This document shows positions 23,850-32,520 of a stretch of DNA of 44,611 bases, in pieces. Both the position numbers and the translations under genes were made by a program. The stretch is from Planctomycetaceae bacterium (lineage in GTDB: Bacteria; Planctomycetota; Planctomycetia; Planctomycetales; Planctomycetaceae): assembly GCA_020426505.1 (NCBI GenBank), contig JAGQPX010000074.1, positions 1 to 44,611 on the forward strand, given 5' to 3'. The notes beneath the pieces are model-generated. The model searched no databases, was not told the origin of the DNA, and was given only the letters and a program-made list of their open reading frames with translations. Position 1 is the first letter of the stretch, and each line of letters begins with the position of its first letter.

Positions 23850-24789
23850 GGGACAGATGCTGATACACCTTCGTCAACATCGACGGGTCATTGTGTCCCA
23901 TCAGAATGGCCACGGTCAGCGGGTCAATCCCCTTGCGGAGAGCATGGGTTGCCCACGAGTGACGCATTCCGTACAGGGAGTACCGCTTTCCAGTCTTCTG
24001 CTGATGCCGATAGAAGCGATTGTTCACGGCGTCAGTCGTCCACGGTTTCCCTTTCGAGTTTCGAAACAGCTTGCCTTCGGGATACTTCAGCATCAGCCGT
24101 TGCGTGATCGCCAAAGCAGCTTCGCTGAGATAGACAACGCGGACACGCTTCTTGTTCTTCTCTTCCGACTTGGGAAAGACCCAGCGGGAGTTCTCCACGT
24201 CAACGTGTCGTGCCTCGACCCGCAACGACTCCTGGGGTCGGCAACCTGTCTCCCAATGCACGGTGAGCAGGTCCGAGAATTCATCATCTTGGAACTTCGC
24301 CAGAAGTTCATCGAACTCCTCGTGCGAGTAGCAGACCTCCTTGGCTTCTCCCGAAGGAATTTGCATGTGCTGGAGCGGGTTCTCGCGAATCATGCCTTCC
24401 GCATCCGCCCATCTCAGACACGTCTTGATGGCACGCAGGTAGTTTCTAGTCGACGAGCGGGACAGCCCATACGAATCGACCCATTTCTGCACTGCATGTG
24501 CCGTCAGATCGGTCACCTTGTAATCGGGGAACTGCTGGACGCACCGCTCCAGCCGATAGCGGTACCAGCCGAACGTCTCGATCGATTTTGTCCGTTTCAC
24601 ATGATCCAAAAACAAGTCGACGATCCCTGCCAGAGAGTCAGCAGCGACGACCATCTTACGAGGCTGCGAGATCAACTCGCGGTACTTCTCGAATGCTTCA
24701 GCCCGATCACTGCTGAGCTTGATCTGCTGGCCGTCCAGCGTGACGAACCAACCCCGTCCTTTGCGATACCACGGCTTGGGAAACTTCAT
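23803..24789 (-). CDS. int: Tyrosine recombinase (integrase)
   Basis: 328 residues from the ATG at 24789, with GGAGGAG about 7 bases upstream; the longer frame reads through the tRNA fragment and is not coding. The N-terminal core-binding domain (TRNYLRAIKTCLRWADAEGM) is followed by the catalytic domain with TGCRPQESLRVEARH (Arg I), GMRHSWATHALRKG (His-x-x-Arg), LMGHNDPSMLTKVYQHL (His and nucleophile Tyr). All catalytic residues are present. It lies ~145 bp from a tRNA-Arg 3' fragment, the classic place for an integrase next to its att site. Confidence 0.9.
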   Translation of the reverse strand: MKFPKPWYRKGRGWFVTLDGQQIKLSSDRAEAFEKYRELISQPRKMVVAADSLAGIVDLFLDHVKRTKSIETFGWYRYRLERCVQQFPDYKVTDLTAHAVQKWVDSYGLSRSSTRNYLRAIKTCLRWADAEGMIRENPLQHMQIPSGEAKEVCYSHEEFDELLAKFQDDEFSDLLTVHWETGCRPQESLRVEARHVDVENSRWVFPKSEEKNKKRVRVVYLSEAALAITQRLMLKYPEGKLFRNSKGKPWTTDAVNNRFYRHQQKTGKRYSLYGMRHSWATHALRKGIDPLTVAILMGHNDPSMLTKVYQHLSLNPQHMLDQARKAVG

Positions 24790-24849
24790 GACGAACTCCT
24801 CCAACTCGAACCCAGGAAATGGTGAGTGGGCGAGCTGAAAGGTTCGTCC

Positions 24850-24884
24850 GGCCCCGGCCTGTGTCAGCAGACCGGGGTCTTTTT
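24850..24884 (+). terminator. Terminator-like hairpin upstream of the integrase
   Basis: An 8-bp GC-rich stem (GGCCCCGG with CCGGGGTC, one G-U pair) is followed by TTTTT on plus. It may block transcription entering the att region from the left. Read on minus it is a structured leader ahead of the integrase. Confidence 0.55.
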
Positions 24885-24906
24885 CTGTGCCAATCTCTTG
24901 TGCCAG

Positions 24907-24929
24907 ACTTACGTCAATTTGTCGTAAGT
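24907..24929. repeat. 7-bp inverted repeat beside the att core
   Basis: ACTTACG and CGTAAGT are separated by nine bases, directly next to the tRNA 3' fragment. This could be an integrase arm site or the remains of the tRNA terminator. Confidence 0.4.
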
Positions 24930-24934
24930 CGAGT

Positions 24935-24978
24935 ATCCCCGGCAGGATTCGAACCTGCAACCTTCGGCTCCGGAGGCC
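24935..24978 (-). other. tRNA-Arg(CCG) 3' fragment, probable att core
   Basis: On minus, CTCCGGA reads as an anticodon loop with CCG at positions 34-36, followed by half of the anticodon stem, a T-arm GCAGGTTCGAATCCTGC and the acceptor strand CGGGGAT. The D-arm, 5' acceptor strand and 5' anticodon stem match are missing, so it is not a functional tRNA. Tyrosine integrases commonly duplicate such 3' tRNA ends on insertion. No second copy was found in the window. Confidence 0.75.
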
Positions 24979-25411
24979 TATTTCACTTTCCATATGCTTT
25001 CCTGATGCTCAACAAAGCCCCTGATTTCAGGGGCTTTGATTTTGATCCAGCTTCGCCGAGACAACGATATTGCTTGGAGGACGCGCGTTTGTGGGGGGAT
25101 AAGTAGGGGGACTCCGTATCCTACTCTTTGAGGGATTTCGTCGTGTGCAGAGATCGCTGAGAAGCGGACTTTGCGGAAATGGAGGGTATCGCCAGTACAA
25201 CCCCGCTCTTTATTGACGCCAGGGGGGATGTTGTGGCCTCAGAGCGTCAATTCGGCTGAGGAGACGTGCGCATTCATGTCTCGAATGACCGGAATCGCAT
25301 ACAGTCGAACGATGAATGGAACGCGAAAACGCAAATGATTCAGTCATCGGTTCAAACATCTGCCGGTTTCGTCAATTTTTCCCTTTGTGAGGTAGTAACG
25401 GTAGGGGCGTC
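24979..25411. other. Gene-free stretch right of the att fragment
   Basis: About 430 bases with no supportable gene. It holds the long hairpin at 25013-25038 and an inverted repeat TTGACGC...GCGTCAA near 25214-25251. It must also contain the promoter of the PAP2 operon. Confidence 0.4.
25013..25038. terminator. Perfect 12-bp hairpin, bidirectional terminator candidate
   Basis: CAAAGCCCCTGA and TCAGGGGCTTTG form a perfect 12-bp stem with a two-base loop, followed by ATTTTGA on plus. It lies 35 bp from the tRNA fragment, so it may separate the element from the chromosomal operon. Confidence 0.65.
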
Positions 25412-26146
25412 ATGCAGTTTTTGCTCAAAACGTGTCGGTGGATCGTTCGGAATGAATTGGTCACAGTGGGGCTACTCTTGGTGTTAGCCTTGGGAACGTG
25501 GGGGTTCGTGTCGATTGCGGACGAAGTTCTTGAAGGCGAAAGCCGTGATATCGATCAACAGATTCTGCTGAGCATGCGGATGGCAGGCGACCCGGCCGAT
25601 CCGTGGGGGCCGAGTTGGTTTGAGGAGATGGCACGGGACGTGACTGCATTGGGCAGTGTTGCTGCCTTGATGATCTTCACTGTCACGATGGCGGGTTATC
25701 TCTACTTTGCCAAGCAGCAATGGATCGCCGTGTTCGTCCTTGTGGCGGTGCTCAGCGGAACCGTGGTCAGCACCGTGATGAAATCGGGTTTTGATCGACC
25801 TCGTCCGGAACTCGTTCCACACGAGACACGCATCTACACGAGAAGCTTCCCGAGCGGTCACTCCGCCATGGCGTCGCTGGTCTATTTGACATTGGGAGCC
25901 GTGATGGCTCGGGCAGAACGAGGCTGGAAGACAAAGACGTTCCTGATGGCTGTGCCTGTGTTTCTGCTGTTGATCGTCGGCGCAAGCCGAGTCTACCTCG
26001 GCGTCCATTGGCCGACTGATGTCGTTGCGGGCTGGGCGTTAGGCGTATCCTGGGCAGCGGCGGCGTGGCTGGTGTTTCGCTTTCTGGAACGTCGGTATCG
26101 CCTTCCAGTTGAGTTGTCGTCTGACAAGCAAGAAGGTCAAAAATGA
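25412..26146 (+). CDS. PAP2-family membrane phosphatase
   Basis: 244 residues with about five to six membrane helices. The three PAP2 motifs are present: KSGFDRPRP, SFPSGHSAMA and SRVYLGVHWPTDVVAGWALG, including the catalytic His residues. PAP2 enzymes dephosphorylate phosphatidic acid, undecaprenyl pyrophosphate or similar lipids on the outer face of the inner membrane. The stop overlaps the next ATG (ATGA), so it is coupled with a HAD phosphatase. The lipid substrate cannot be told from sequence. Confidence 0.88.
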   Translation: MQFLLKTCRWIVRNELVTVGLLLVLALGTWGFVSIADEVLEGESRDIDQQILLSMRMAGDPADPWGPSWFEEMARDVTALGSVAALMIFTVTMAGYLYFAKQQWIAVFVLVAVLSGTVVSTVMKSGFDRPRPELVPHETRIYTRSFPSGHSAMASLVYLTLGAVMARAERGWKTKTFLMAVPVFLLLIVGASRVYLGVHWPTDVVAGWALGVSWAAAAWLVFRFLERRYRLPVELSSDKQEGQK

Positions 26147-26796
26147 TTGAGGCAGTCGTCTTCGACATGGATGGAGTGTTGATCGATTCACAGCCATTCT
26201 GGCAGACCGCACAGCTTGAGATCCTTTCGCAGCTTGGCGTCCCGATTACTCGGCAGGATACAATCGATACGACGGGTGTACGCATCGATCACATTGTTCA
26301 GCAGTGCTATCACAAGACGCCGTGGGATTCCGTCAGTTGCGAGGAGGTTTGCGGTCGAATCATGAATCGCGTCAAGGATCTTGTTCAACAACGCAAACCG
26401 GCGATGCCGGGTCTGGACCATGCCATTGATGTCTGTCGAAGTCTTGAATTGAAGTTGGCCCTGGCTTCATCCTCGCCGATCAGCTTGATTCATACGACAA
26501 TTGAAGCACTCCAGCTTGATGGAGTCTTCGAAGTGAAGGCGTCCGGCGAGAATTTGCGATACGGGAAACCTCATCCCGAAGTCTATTTGAACGCTTGTCA
26601 TGAATTGAACGTGGTACCTGAACGATGTGTTGCGATCGAAGACTCATTCGTCGGACTTCTGGCCGCCAAAGCTGCACGAATGAATGTGATCGTGATTCCC
26701 GAACCTTCGTCTGCCGATCAAGAGAATCTTCTGATTGCCGATTATCAACTTGCATCGTTGACGGAACTGACATCTGATCTGTTTCAATCCTTCTAA
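26143..26796 (+). CDS. HAD-family sugar phosphatase (beta-phosphoglucomutase/HxpB-like)
   Basis: 217 residues. Motif I is VVFDMDGVLIDS with the nucleophile Asp and acid Asp; motif II is LALASSSP; motif III with KPHPEVYL; motif IV is CVAIEDSFVGLLAAKAARM. The helical cap lies between motifs I and II. Closest in style to 2-deoxyglucose-6-phosphate/hexitol phosphatase (YniC/HxpB) or beta-phosphoglucomutase. It acts in the cytosol on small phosphosugars; the exact substrate is unknown. It is translationally coupled to the PAP2 gene. Confidence 0.87.
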   Translation: MIEAVVFDMDGVLIDSQPFWQTAQLEILSQLGVPITRQDTIDTTGVRIDHIVQQCYHKTPWDSVSCEEVCGRIMNRVKDLVQQRKPAMPGLDHAIDVCRSLELKLALASSSPISLIHTTIEALQLDGVFEVKASGENLRYGKPHPEVYLNACHELNVVPERCVAIEDSFVGLLAAKAARMNVIVIPEPSSADQENLLIADYQLASLTELTSDLFQSF

Positions 26797-26850
26797 GTCA
26801 CCACGGCCACGCCGAATTGCCCTTGCCGATGCGCAAGCCAGGAGAAAACC

Positions 26851-28521
26851 TTGGACCTCTGGATGATCCTCCGCGACATCGTGATTTTGCTGGGAGCGTC
26901 TTTGCTCGTCGGTGGACTGTTCTCGCGTTTCGGGCAAAGTCCGATCGTGGGCTATCTTCTGGCAGGAATGATGCTTGGTGGTCCTGGCAGTCTTCACGCA
27001 GTTAGTTCTGAGCAGGAGATCGAGGCGATCGCTGAACTCGGTGTTGCGTTGTTGTTGTTCAGCCTGGGGCTTGAGTTTTCGATCGAGCGGTTGAAGAAAC
27101 TGGGTGCGAAGCCATTGTTAGGCGGTGCCGCCCAGGTGGTTCTGACAATGTTAATGGCATTTCTTGGAGCGGTCACATTCGGACTGGGCGCTCAAGAAGC
27201 GGTGGCGTTCGGTGCGATGGTCGCACTGAGCAGCACGGCCGTCGTCTTAAGAATCCTCATGGAACGTGGCGACATCGAGATGCCGCATGGCCGCACGAGT
27301 CTCGGGGTCTTACTCACACAGGACATGGCGGTCGTCCCGCTTGCTTTGTTGATGACGATCATGGGCGGCGAAGGAACGACTCGCGAAATCGCGTGGGATA
27401 TTGGCAGGCTCCTGCTTATGGCGAGTGGTCTGATTGTCGGACTGTACCTGCTCACCAGGGTTGCCGTCCTTACGCTTGGCACATTGACGCTCCACCGCAA
27501 CCGCGAGTTGACCGTGATCTTCGCTGTTGTGACAGGACTCGGGGCGGCGTGGGCGTCACACGCGGTAGGGATCTCACCAGCGTTAGGGGCATTTGTGGCC
27601 GGTATGTTGCTCGGCAGTTCAGCGTTTGCGACCCAAATCCGGGCGGACATTTCTCCGTTGCAGGTCATCCTGTTGACGTTGTTCTTTGGTGCCGCTGGAA
27701 TGGTTGCCGATCCCGTGTGGATTCTCGGCAACTGGCATATTGTCGGCATCGTTGTCGCAGGACTGACCCTGGGCAAGCTGCTGGTGATCTGGTTGATCTT
27801 TCTTGCACTCGGCCAGACAAGTCGTGTGGCAGCGGCCACTGGATTAAGTTTGGCTCAGGTGGGTGAGTTTGCGTTTGTGCTGGGAAGTATCGGACGATCA
27901 AGCGGCGTTGTCGCGGAAAGCACTTACGCTTTGGTGGTCTCAGCCGCTATCGTTTCGTTCTTTCTCAGTGCCTTTCTCGTTCCTCTGGCACCTCAATTTG
28001 GCAATTGGGTTGCGAGGTTATTTCGTTCGTCGGCGAGTGCGACTGGTGATGTCACGCAGAGACAGGCACCGCCCGATGTGATTGTCATCGGTTTTGGACC
28101 GGCCGCACAGATTGCCTCACGTGCACTGGTCGACAAGGGACTGCTCGTGACGGTGATTGACTTGAACCACGAGGGCGTCCGCAAGGCGAAGCAGCTTGGC
28201 TTTCAGGGGCAAGTGGGTGATGCCACACAAAGTGACGTTCTGGATCATGCGCGCCTGCGAGAATGCAAAGCGGTTCTGATTACAGTGCCCCACCACAAGT
28301 CGGCAATCACAATTCTTGAGCACGTCCGCAAAGACGCTACGAACGCTCATGTCATCGTCCGCTCTCGTTACGCAATGCACACCGACACCTTTGTCACTGC
28401 GGGAGCACACGCTGTGTCCGGCGACGAAGAACAAGTTGGTGAAGGTCTGGCGAGTCACCTTCATGAGTGGATGGGCAAACAGGAGCCTTTGGAGGAATCG
28501 GAGTTAGAGGAGATGATATAG
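26851..28521 (+). CDS. Kef-type cation/proton antiporter (CPA2) with RCK domain
   Basis: 556 residues from a TTG start that has AGGAG six bases upstream; an ATG at 26863 is the alternative. Residues ~5-385 form about 12 membrane helices (SPIVGYLLAGMMLGGPG, ALLLFSLGLEFSIERLKKLG, VGISPALGAFVAGMLLGSS). Residues ~405-530 are an RCK/TrkA-N Rossmann domain (DVIVIGFGPAAQIASRALVD, GDATQSDVLDHA). CPA2 proteins exchange K+ or Na+ for protons and are gated by nucleotide at the RCK domain. The second Gly of the usual GxGxxG is Ala here, which is tolerated in the family. It follows the phosphatase genes on the same strand. Confidence 0.9.
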   Translation: MDLWMILRDIVILLGASLLVGGLFSRFGQSPIVGYLLAGMMLGGPGSLHAVSSEQEIEAIAELGVALLLFSLGLEFSIERLKKLGAKPLLGGAAQVVLTMLMAFLGAVTFGLGAQEAVAFGAMVALSSTAVVLRILMERGDIEMPHGRTSLGVLLTQDMAVVPLALLMTIMGGEGTTREIAWDIGRLLLMASGLIVGLYLLTRVAVLTLGTLTLHRNRELTVIFAVVTGLGAAWASHAVGISPALGAFVAGMLLGSSAFATQIRADISPLQVILLTLFFGAAGMVADPVWILGNWHIVGIVVAGLTLGKLLVIWLIFLALGQTSRVAAATGLSLAQVGEFAFVLGSIGRSSGVVAESTYALVVSAAIVSFFLSAFLVPLAPQFGNWVARLFRSSASATGDVTQRQAPPDVIVIGFGPAAQIASRALVDKGLLVTVIDLNHEGVRKAKQLGFQGQVGDATQSDVLDHARLRECKAVLITVPHHKSAITILEHVRKDATNAHVIVRSRYAMHTDTFVTAGAHAVSGDEEQVGEGLASHLHEWMGKQEPLEESELEEMI

Positions 28522-28552
28522 TGAGTGCCAATCTGCCTCACCTCAAATTCGG

Positions 28553-30331
28553 ATGTCTCGAAAACTCATGGACCATCTCTCACGACGGCAATTCTCAATC
28601 AACGCCTTCTCGGCGGTATGTGCCGCTGTTTTGCCGAGGCGACTCGTCGTCTCTGCAGAAAACACGAGTCGTTCGGGAAGTGGAAAGCGGTTTGATCTGC
28701 TCTTCGACGAGGGTCTTGAATTCCACCCCGGTGTCGAGAGGAAGTCGGACGGGTGGTGGGTTTTCAACCGTGACCTTGAGATCTCCGAGCAGGACGGCTC
28801 ACCGGGAGTTGAGAATCTCACCATCAACCTGGCGGGATCTCACTTCCAGAAAGTCAGAGACTTTACGGTGAACTGGAGGTTCTCAAAACAGCAGGACGAA
28901 GCGGTTCTGCATCTCTGCGGCAGCCCGCCGATCGTTTATGACGAATTCATCAACATGCGTGGATTGCTTCGCATTGCCATCGAACGGGACTCGCTGTGGT
29001 GTGGCATCGTCAAGCCGAAGGGCGACCAGTCGTGGGAGGTTGAAGAAAATCTTTCCATTACTGACGCAGAAGACCACACGGTTCGTGTTGCCTATCGTGC
29101 AGATCGTGATTCGTTGGAGATCTGTGTCGATGGGAACGCCCGTTGTCTACTTCCGGGATCGCAACTCTTCGGCTCGGGTCAGGTCTGGTTCGGCTTGGAG
29201 GCCAATGGCGATTCAGCTCAGTTTCGTCTGGATGAACTGGCGATCGAGTCCGTCGATCAAAGGACTCAGGAAGTGCGACTGATTGACAGTGGCATCTCAA
29301 CAGACGCTGCACAAACGGTGACTCCTCCGTCGGCTGTTGAGGAAGGGCGGCTCCAGAACCTCATCACCCGCCGTCGCCCCGGATTCTTGATTGGTGCGGC
29401 TGTCTCACTAGCCCCGCTGGCGAGTGATCGACAGTACCGGCAGCTTGCATCCAATGGGATGTTCGGCAGCATCACGACCGAAAATGCATTGAAAGCTCAG
29501 TTCGTACATCCTCTACAGGACGTGTACGACTGGGCTGAATCGGAAGCGATTGTCCAATACTTCACCAAACATGGAATGCAAATCCATGGCCATGCGCTCG
29601 TGTTCGGTGAAGCCAACCCGCAGTGGTTGCGAGCGATGGCAGTCAACACGCCTGACCGCATTCTTGATGTCATGCAGGACCACGTGGCGACGATTGTCGG
29701 ACACTACAAAGGTCGCATTTCGACTTGGGATGTCGTCAACGAACCGCTTGCAGACTACGACACCCAACCTGGTCCCAGGGGGCTCCGTCGACATCTCTGG
29801 CTCCGCAGTTGCGGCGTCGACTACCTCAAGACGGCATTCGAGACTGCCCATCAGGCCGACCCGAAGGCACGCCTGTTCATCAATGAGTTCGGCCTGGAAG
29901 AAGACCGCGATCGCTGGCGAACGATGCACAGACTCTTGCGATTCCTGCTCGACAACGACGTCCCGGTGCATGGCGTGGGACTTCAGGCACACGTCTACAA
30001 CATTGGGGACGAGGTCGAGAGAGATCGCTTGCATGGTGTGCTGGATGAGATTGAAGCTTTGGGGCTCACTGCCCGCGTGTCCGAATTGGATGTCCACGGC
30101 GATCAGGGGCCGAACGTCCAGGCGAATCAGTTTGCGACCGTCCTGGATGCGTGCCTGGATCATTCGGCCTGCGAAGCGTTGTCGTTCTGGGGGATCACCG
30201 ACCGCTATGGTTCAACGTCCTATTTGGACAATGGCCGTCTCCGATACGGTGATGGCCTGCCGTGGGACGAGAACCTCGAACCGCGTCCTGCCGTCAAGGC
30301 TATACAGAAAGTGGCCCGAGCGCGTGCCTGA
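28553..30331 (+). CDS. GH10 endo-1,4-beta-xylanase, Tat-exported
   Basis: 592 residues. The N-terminus MSRKLMDHLSRRQFSINAFS carries a twin-arginine motif followed by a hydrophobic stretch to about residue 35. Residues ~40-235 are a beta-sandwich region, perhaps a carbohydrate-binding or LamG-like module. Residues ~265-590 are the GH10 barrel: FGSITTENALKAQFV, HGHALVFGEANPQWL, TWDVVNEPL with acid/base Glu397, and RVSELDVHGD with nucleophile Glu511. GH10 enzymes cut xylan with retention. Export of the folded enzyme through Tat is expected. An in-frame ATG at 28568 is also possible. It ends 12 bp from a convergent gene. Confidence 0.9.
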   Translation: MSRKLMDHLSRRQFSINAFSAVCAAVLPRRLVVSAENTSRSGSGKRFDLLFDEGLEFHPGVERKSDGWWVFNRDLEISEQDGSPGVENLTINLAGSHFQKVRDFTVNWRFSKQQDEAVLHLCGSPPIVYDEFINMRGLLRIAIERDSLWCGIVKPKGDQSWEVEENLSITDAEDHTVRVAYRADRDSLEICVDGNARCLLPGSQLFGSGQVWFGLEANGDSAQFRLDELAIESVDQRTQEVRLIDSGISTDAAQTVTPPSAVEEGRLQNLITRRRPGFLIGAAVSLAPLASDRQYRQLASNGMFGSITTENALKAQFVHPLQDVYDWAESEAIVQYFTKHGMQIHGHALVFGEANPQWLRAMAVNTPDRILDVMQDHVATIVGHYKGRISTWDVVNEPLADYDTQPGPRGLRRHLWLRSCGVDYLKTAFETAHQADPKARLFINEFGLEEDRDRWRTMHRLLRFLLDNDVPVHGVGLQAHVYNIGDEVERDRLHGVLDEIEALGLTARVSELDVHGDQGPNVQANQFATVLDACLDHSACEALSFWGITDRYGSTSYLDNGRLRYGDGLPWDENLEPRPAVKAIQKVARARA

Positions 30332-30343
30332 TGCATCCGTCTG

Positions 30344-31264
30344 TCAGTCGATTGGCGACGCTCTGAGGACTGGTTTGCTGTCTTCGTCGAGCAGATGCAG
30401 CAAGCCGTGCTCGTCGATGTGATACGAATTCACTTTGCTCAGCGTTGCAAGGAATTGGGTTTCCTGGTCCATCAATGCGGGCGGACCTGCGGCACGGGTT
30501 GTGACGGGTCCGGGCTCGATCTCGATTTCGTGGACTTCGATCGTCGCCTTCGCCATGTAACGGTTGATCCCAGTGTCCCCGGTGATGGAACCATCTTTGC
30601 TGAATTGAATTGTCGTTTGCGCGTTGTCGACCACGCCACGACCTTGGATGTCTTCGACGAGCCATTTGCGGAAGAGTGAATTAGTCGCATCGACGGAACC
30701 CTCGAACGCCGTCGTGAGTTCCGCGACGCCAGCAGTTGCGACTTCTGCATCCTGTTCTCCCGTCGCCCCGCCGACGCCAATCGCGCCGATGATTTGCCCG
30801 TCGAAGACAATCGGAACGCCGCCTTTCAGCGTCGTGAACTTGCCGCCGCTGGCAGAGGCAGCATTCTCGACCGCCAGACTCAGTTGCGTGTTGACGGACT
30901 CGGCATTCGGCAGCGGTCCAGTCGCTCCACGTTTGGTGGCTGCCGAGGTCGCTTTGGTGATCGATGTATAGACGCTGCCCGGCCTTGCTCCATCCATGCG
31001 TGCAAACGCCATTAGGTGGCCGCCGTCGTCGACAACGGCGATGTTGACCCGAATGCCCATTGCCTCTGCTTGCTTGCGACTCGCGACAACTGCACACTCA
31101 GCCCCGGCCAGCGTTAATTGAGCACGGTTGGTGCGTACGAGTGGTAGCCGTTCAGCAGACTGCGTTGCACGGGGAGACACGAGCGTCATTCCCCACAGGA
31201 CCAAGCCAGCGACGAACCAGGGCTGCGCGGCCGATCTTCGTGTTTCGGTTCCAAACATGTGCAA
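30344..31264 (-). CDS. GlcG/HbpS-like protein fused to a META domain, exported
   Basis: 306 residues. Residues 1-36 contain a hydrophobic export signal (WFVAGLVLWGMTLVS). Residues ~45-195 match the GlcG/HbpS (DUF336) fold: VNIAVVDDGGHLMAFARMDG, IIGAIGVGGATGEQDAEVA. Residues ~205-300 look like a META/HslJ domain (FSKDGSITGDTGINRYMAKA, ETQFLATLSKV). HbpS-type proteins bind heme or sense redox; META domains occur in heat-shock and envelope proteins. Combination of the two is unusual. It is the third gene of an operon after the CDF and ThrE-like genes, 17 bp from the latter. A role in envelope metal/heme stress is inferred. Confidence 0.8.
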   Translation of the reverse strand: MHMFGTETRRSAAQPWFVAGLVLWGMTLVSPRATQSAERLPLVRTNRAQLTLAGAECAVVASRKQAEAMGIRVNIAVVDDGGHLMAFARMDGARPGSVYTSITKATSAATKRGATGPLPNAESVNTQLSLAVENAASASGGKFTTLKGGVPIVFDGQIIGAIGVGGATGEQDAEVATAGVAELTTAFEGSVDATNSLFRKWLVEDIQGRGVVDNAQTTIQFSKDGSITGDTGINRYMAKATIEVHEIEIEPGPVTTRAAGPPALMDQETQFLATLSKVNSYHIDEHGLLHLLDEDSKPVLRASPID

Positions 31265-31281
31265 TTCCTTTCAGTTGAGAA

Positions 31282-32520
31282 TCATGATTGAATCGTGTGT
31301 GCGTCCTGAGCCGAGTAATGGAGATCTCGGGTCGGCGAAATCACGTCTGTCAGCAACTGTCCGGCGACAATCGCGACGGCAGTCAACATCATTGTGGCCA
31401 TCAAACGAACGCCACTGGGCAGGTCTGCTCGGAGCATGATCTGTGCCATCCCCGCAAATGCCAGACTTCCGGGAACCAAAAGGATTAACGACGGCATCAA
31501 CATGACTGCGGCCGGCAATCCGAGCCGATGCGACAAAACACGACTCGTGACTCCCGCGACGACTGAGGCAATCCAGACCGCTGCAAATGGCCCGAAGAAT
31601 TCACCCGCCACGCGCAGCGATGCGTACGCGATCAGCGTCGACAGGACCAGCCACGGAATGTCTCGATGTCGAGTTTGAAAGAGGACCGCCAAACAGAGGC
31701 CGATGGGGACGATGACGAATGCCGAGGCCATCAGCGACGGCGTTTGTGGGGCGACCGATTCTGGAATCGGGTGAAAGGCGGCCACGAAGCCATACCCCAT
31801 GTAGACACCGAAGACCATCGTCAGCAGTGTGGTCATCGCACCAGCGATACGTGCCGATCCGGACGCCAGGTTCTGGGTCGCCAGTTCGTTGATACTGATC
31901 GTCAAATGTAGTCCTGGCACCAGCACGATCAATGATGAGAGTGCAGTCAGTTCAAAGTTGCTGGGAGCGATCCATGTCTGGACGATGCACGCAAGACTGC
32001 AGGCCACGAACCCGGCAATCACATTGATGAGATGGAGGGGATATTGACGGCGGGACAATCCAAGCAGCAAACAGCCGACAATCAGACCGATCACGCCTGC
32101 TGTCGTCACGACTGTCGAATTGCCGCCGACAAAGACACCAACGCAAGCACCGACAATTCCATAGGCGACGACTTGAACCGTCTGACTGTATCCTTCAGGC
32201 ATCGACTCGATGTTCTGTAGTCGCTCCCAGGCTTCCTGTGGAGACACGCTTTCGTCCTGAATCGATCGTTGCAAATCGAACAGCTCCGCATAACGTCCGA
32301 GGTTTGTGTTTCCTGGATAGACGCGAAGCAATCTGGTTCCGTGGGCTTCGTCGTCAAAGGTGACAAAGATCGCCGTCGGCGTGGAGAAGAAGGTGGCCGG
32401 TCGTCCGAGTGCAGCAGCGACAAGTTCCATGCGATGGTCCAGTTCGTACGCTGGGGAACCACTCGCATGCAGGGCCCTTGATAGCTCCAGAATCAGCGTT
32501 TCCGAGGAAAATTCAGGCAC
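31282..32520 (-). CDS. ThrE-like threonine/serine exporter family membrane protein
   Basis: 412 residues. The N-terminal ~110 are soluble (LSRALHASGSPAYELDHRME), typical of ThrE proteins. About ten membrane helices follow in two halves (TTAGVIGLIVGCLLLGLSRR, LSSLIVLVPGLHLTISINEL, MLMPSLILLVPGSLAFAGMA); the paired 'LVPG' motifs are characteristic. Members export threonine, serine or other small organic acids; the substrate here is unknown. Its start overlaps the CDF stop by 28 bases, so the two are cotranslated. Confidence 0.85.
   Translation of the reverse strand: MPEFSSETLILELSRALHASGSPAYELDHRMELVAAALGRPATFFSTPTAIFVTFDDEAHGTRLLRVYPGNTNLGRYAELFDLQRSIQDESVSPQEAWERLQNIESMPEGYSQTVQVVAYGIVGACVGVFVGGNSTVVTTAGVIGLIVGCLLLGLSRRQYPLHLINVIAGFVACSLACIVQTWIAPSNFELTALSSLIVLVPGLHLTISINELATQNLASGSARIAGAMTTLLTMVFGVYMGYGFVAAFHPIPESVAPQTPSLMASAFVIVPIGLCLAVLFQTRHRDIPWLVLSTLIAYASLRVAGEFFGPFAAVWIASVVAGVTSRVLSHRLGLPAAVMLMPSLILLVPGSLAFAGMAQIMLRADLPSGVRLMATMMLTAVAIVAGQLLTDVISPTRDLHYSAQDAHTIQS

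Noticed and set aside
24790..24993. N-terminal extension of the integrase
   Set aside because: It would translate the tRNA fragment, and the ATG at 24789 has a strong ribosome binding site.
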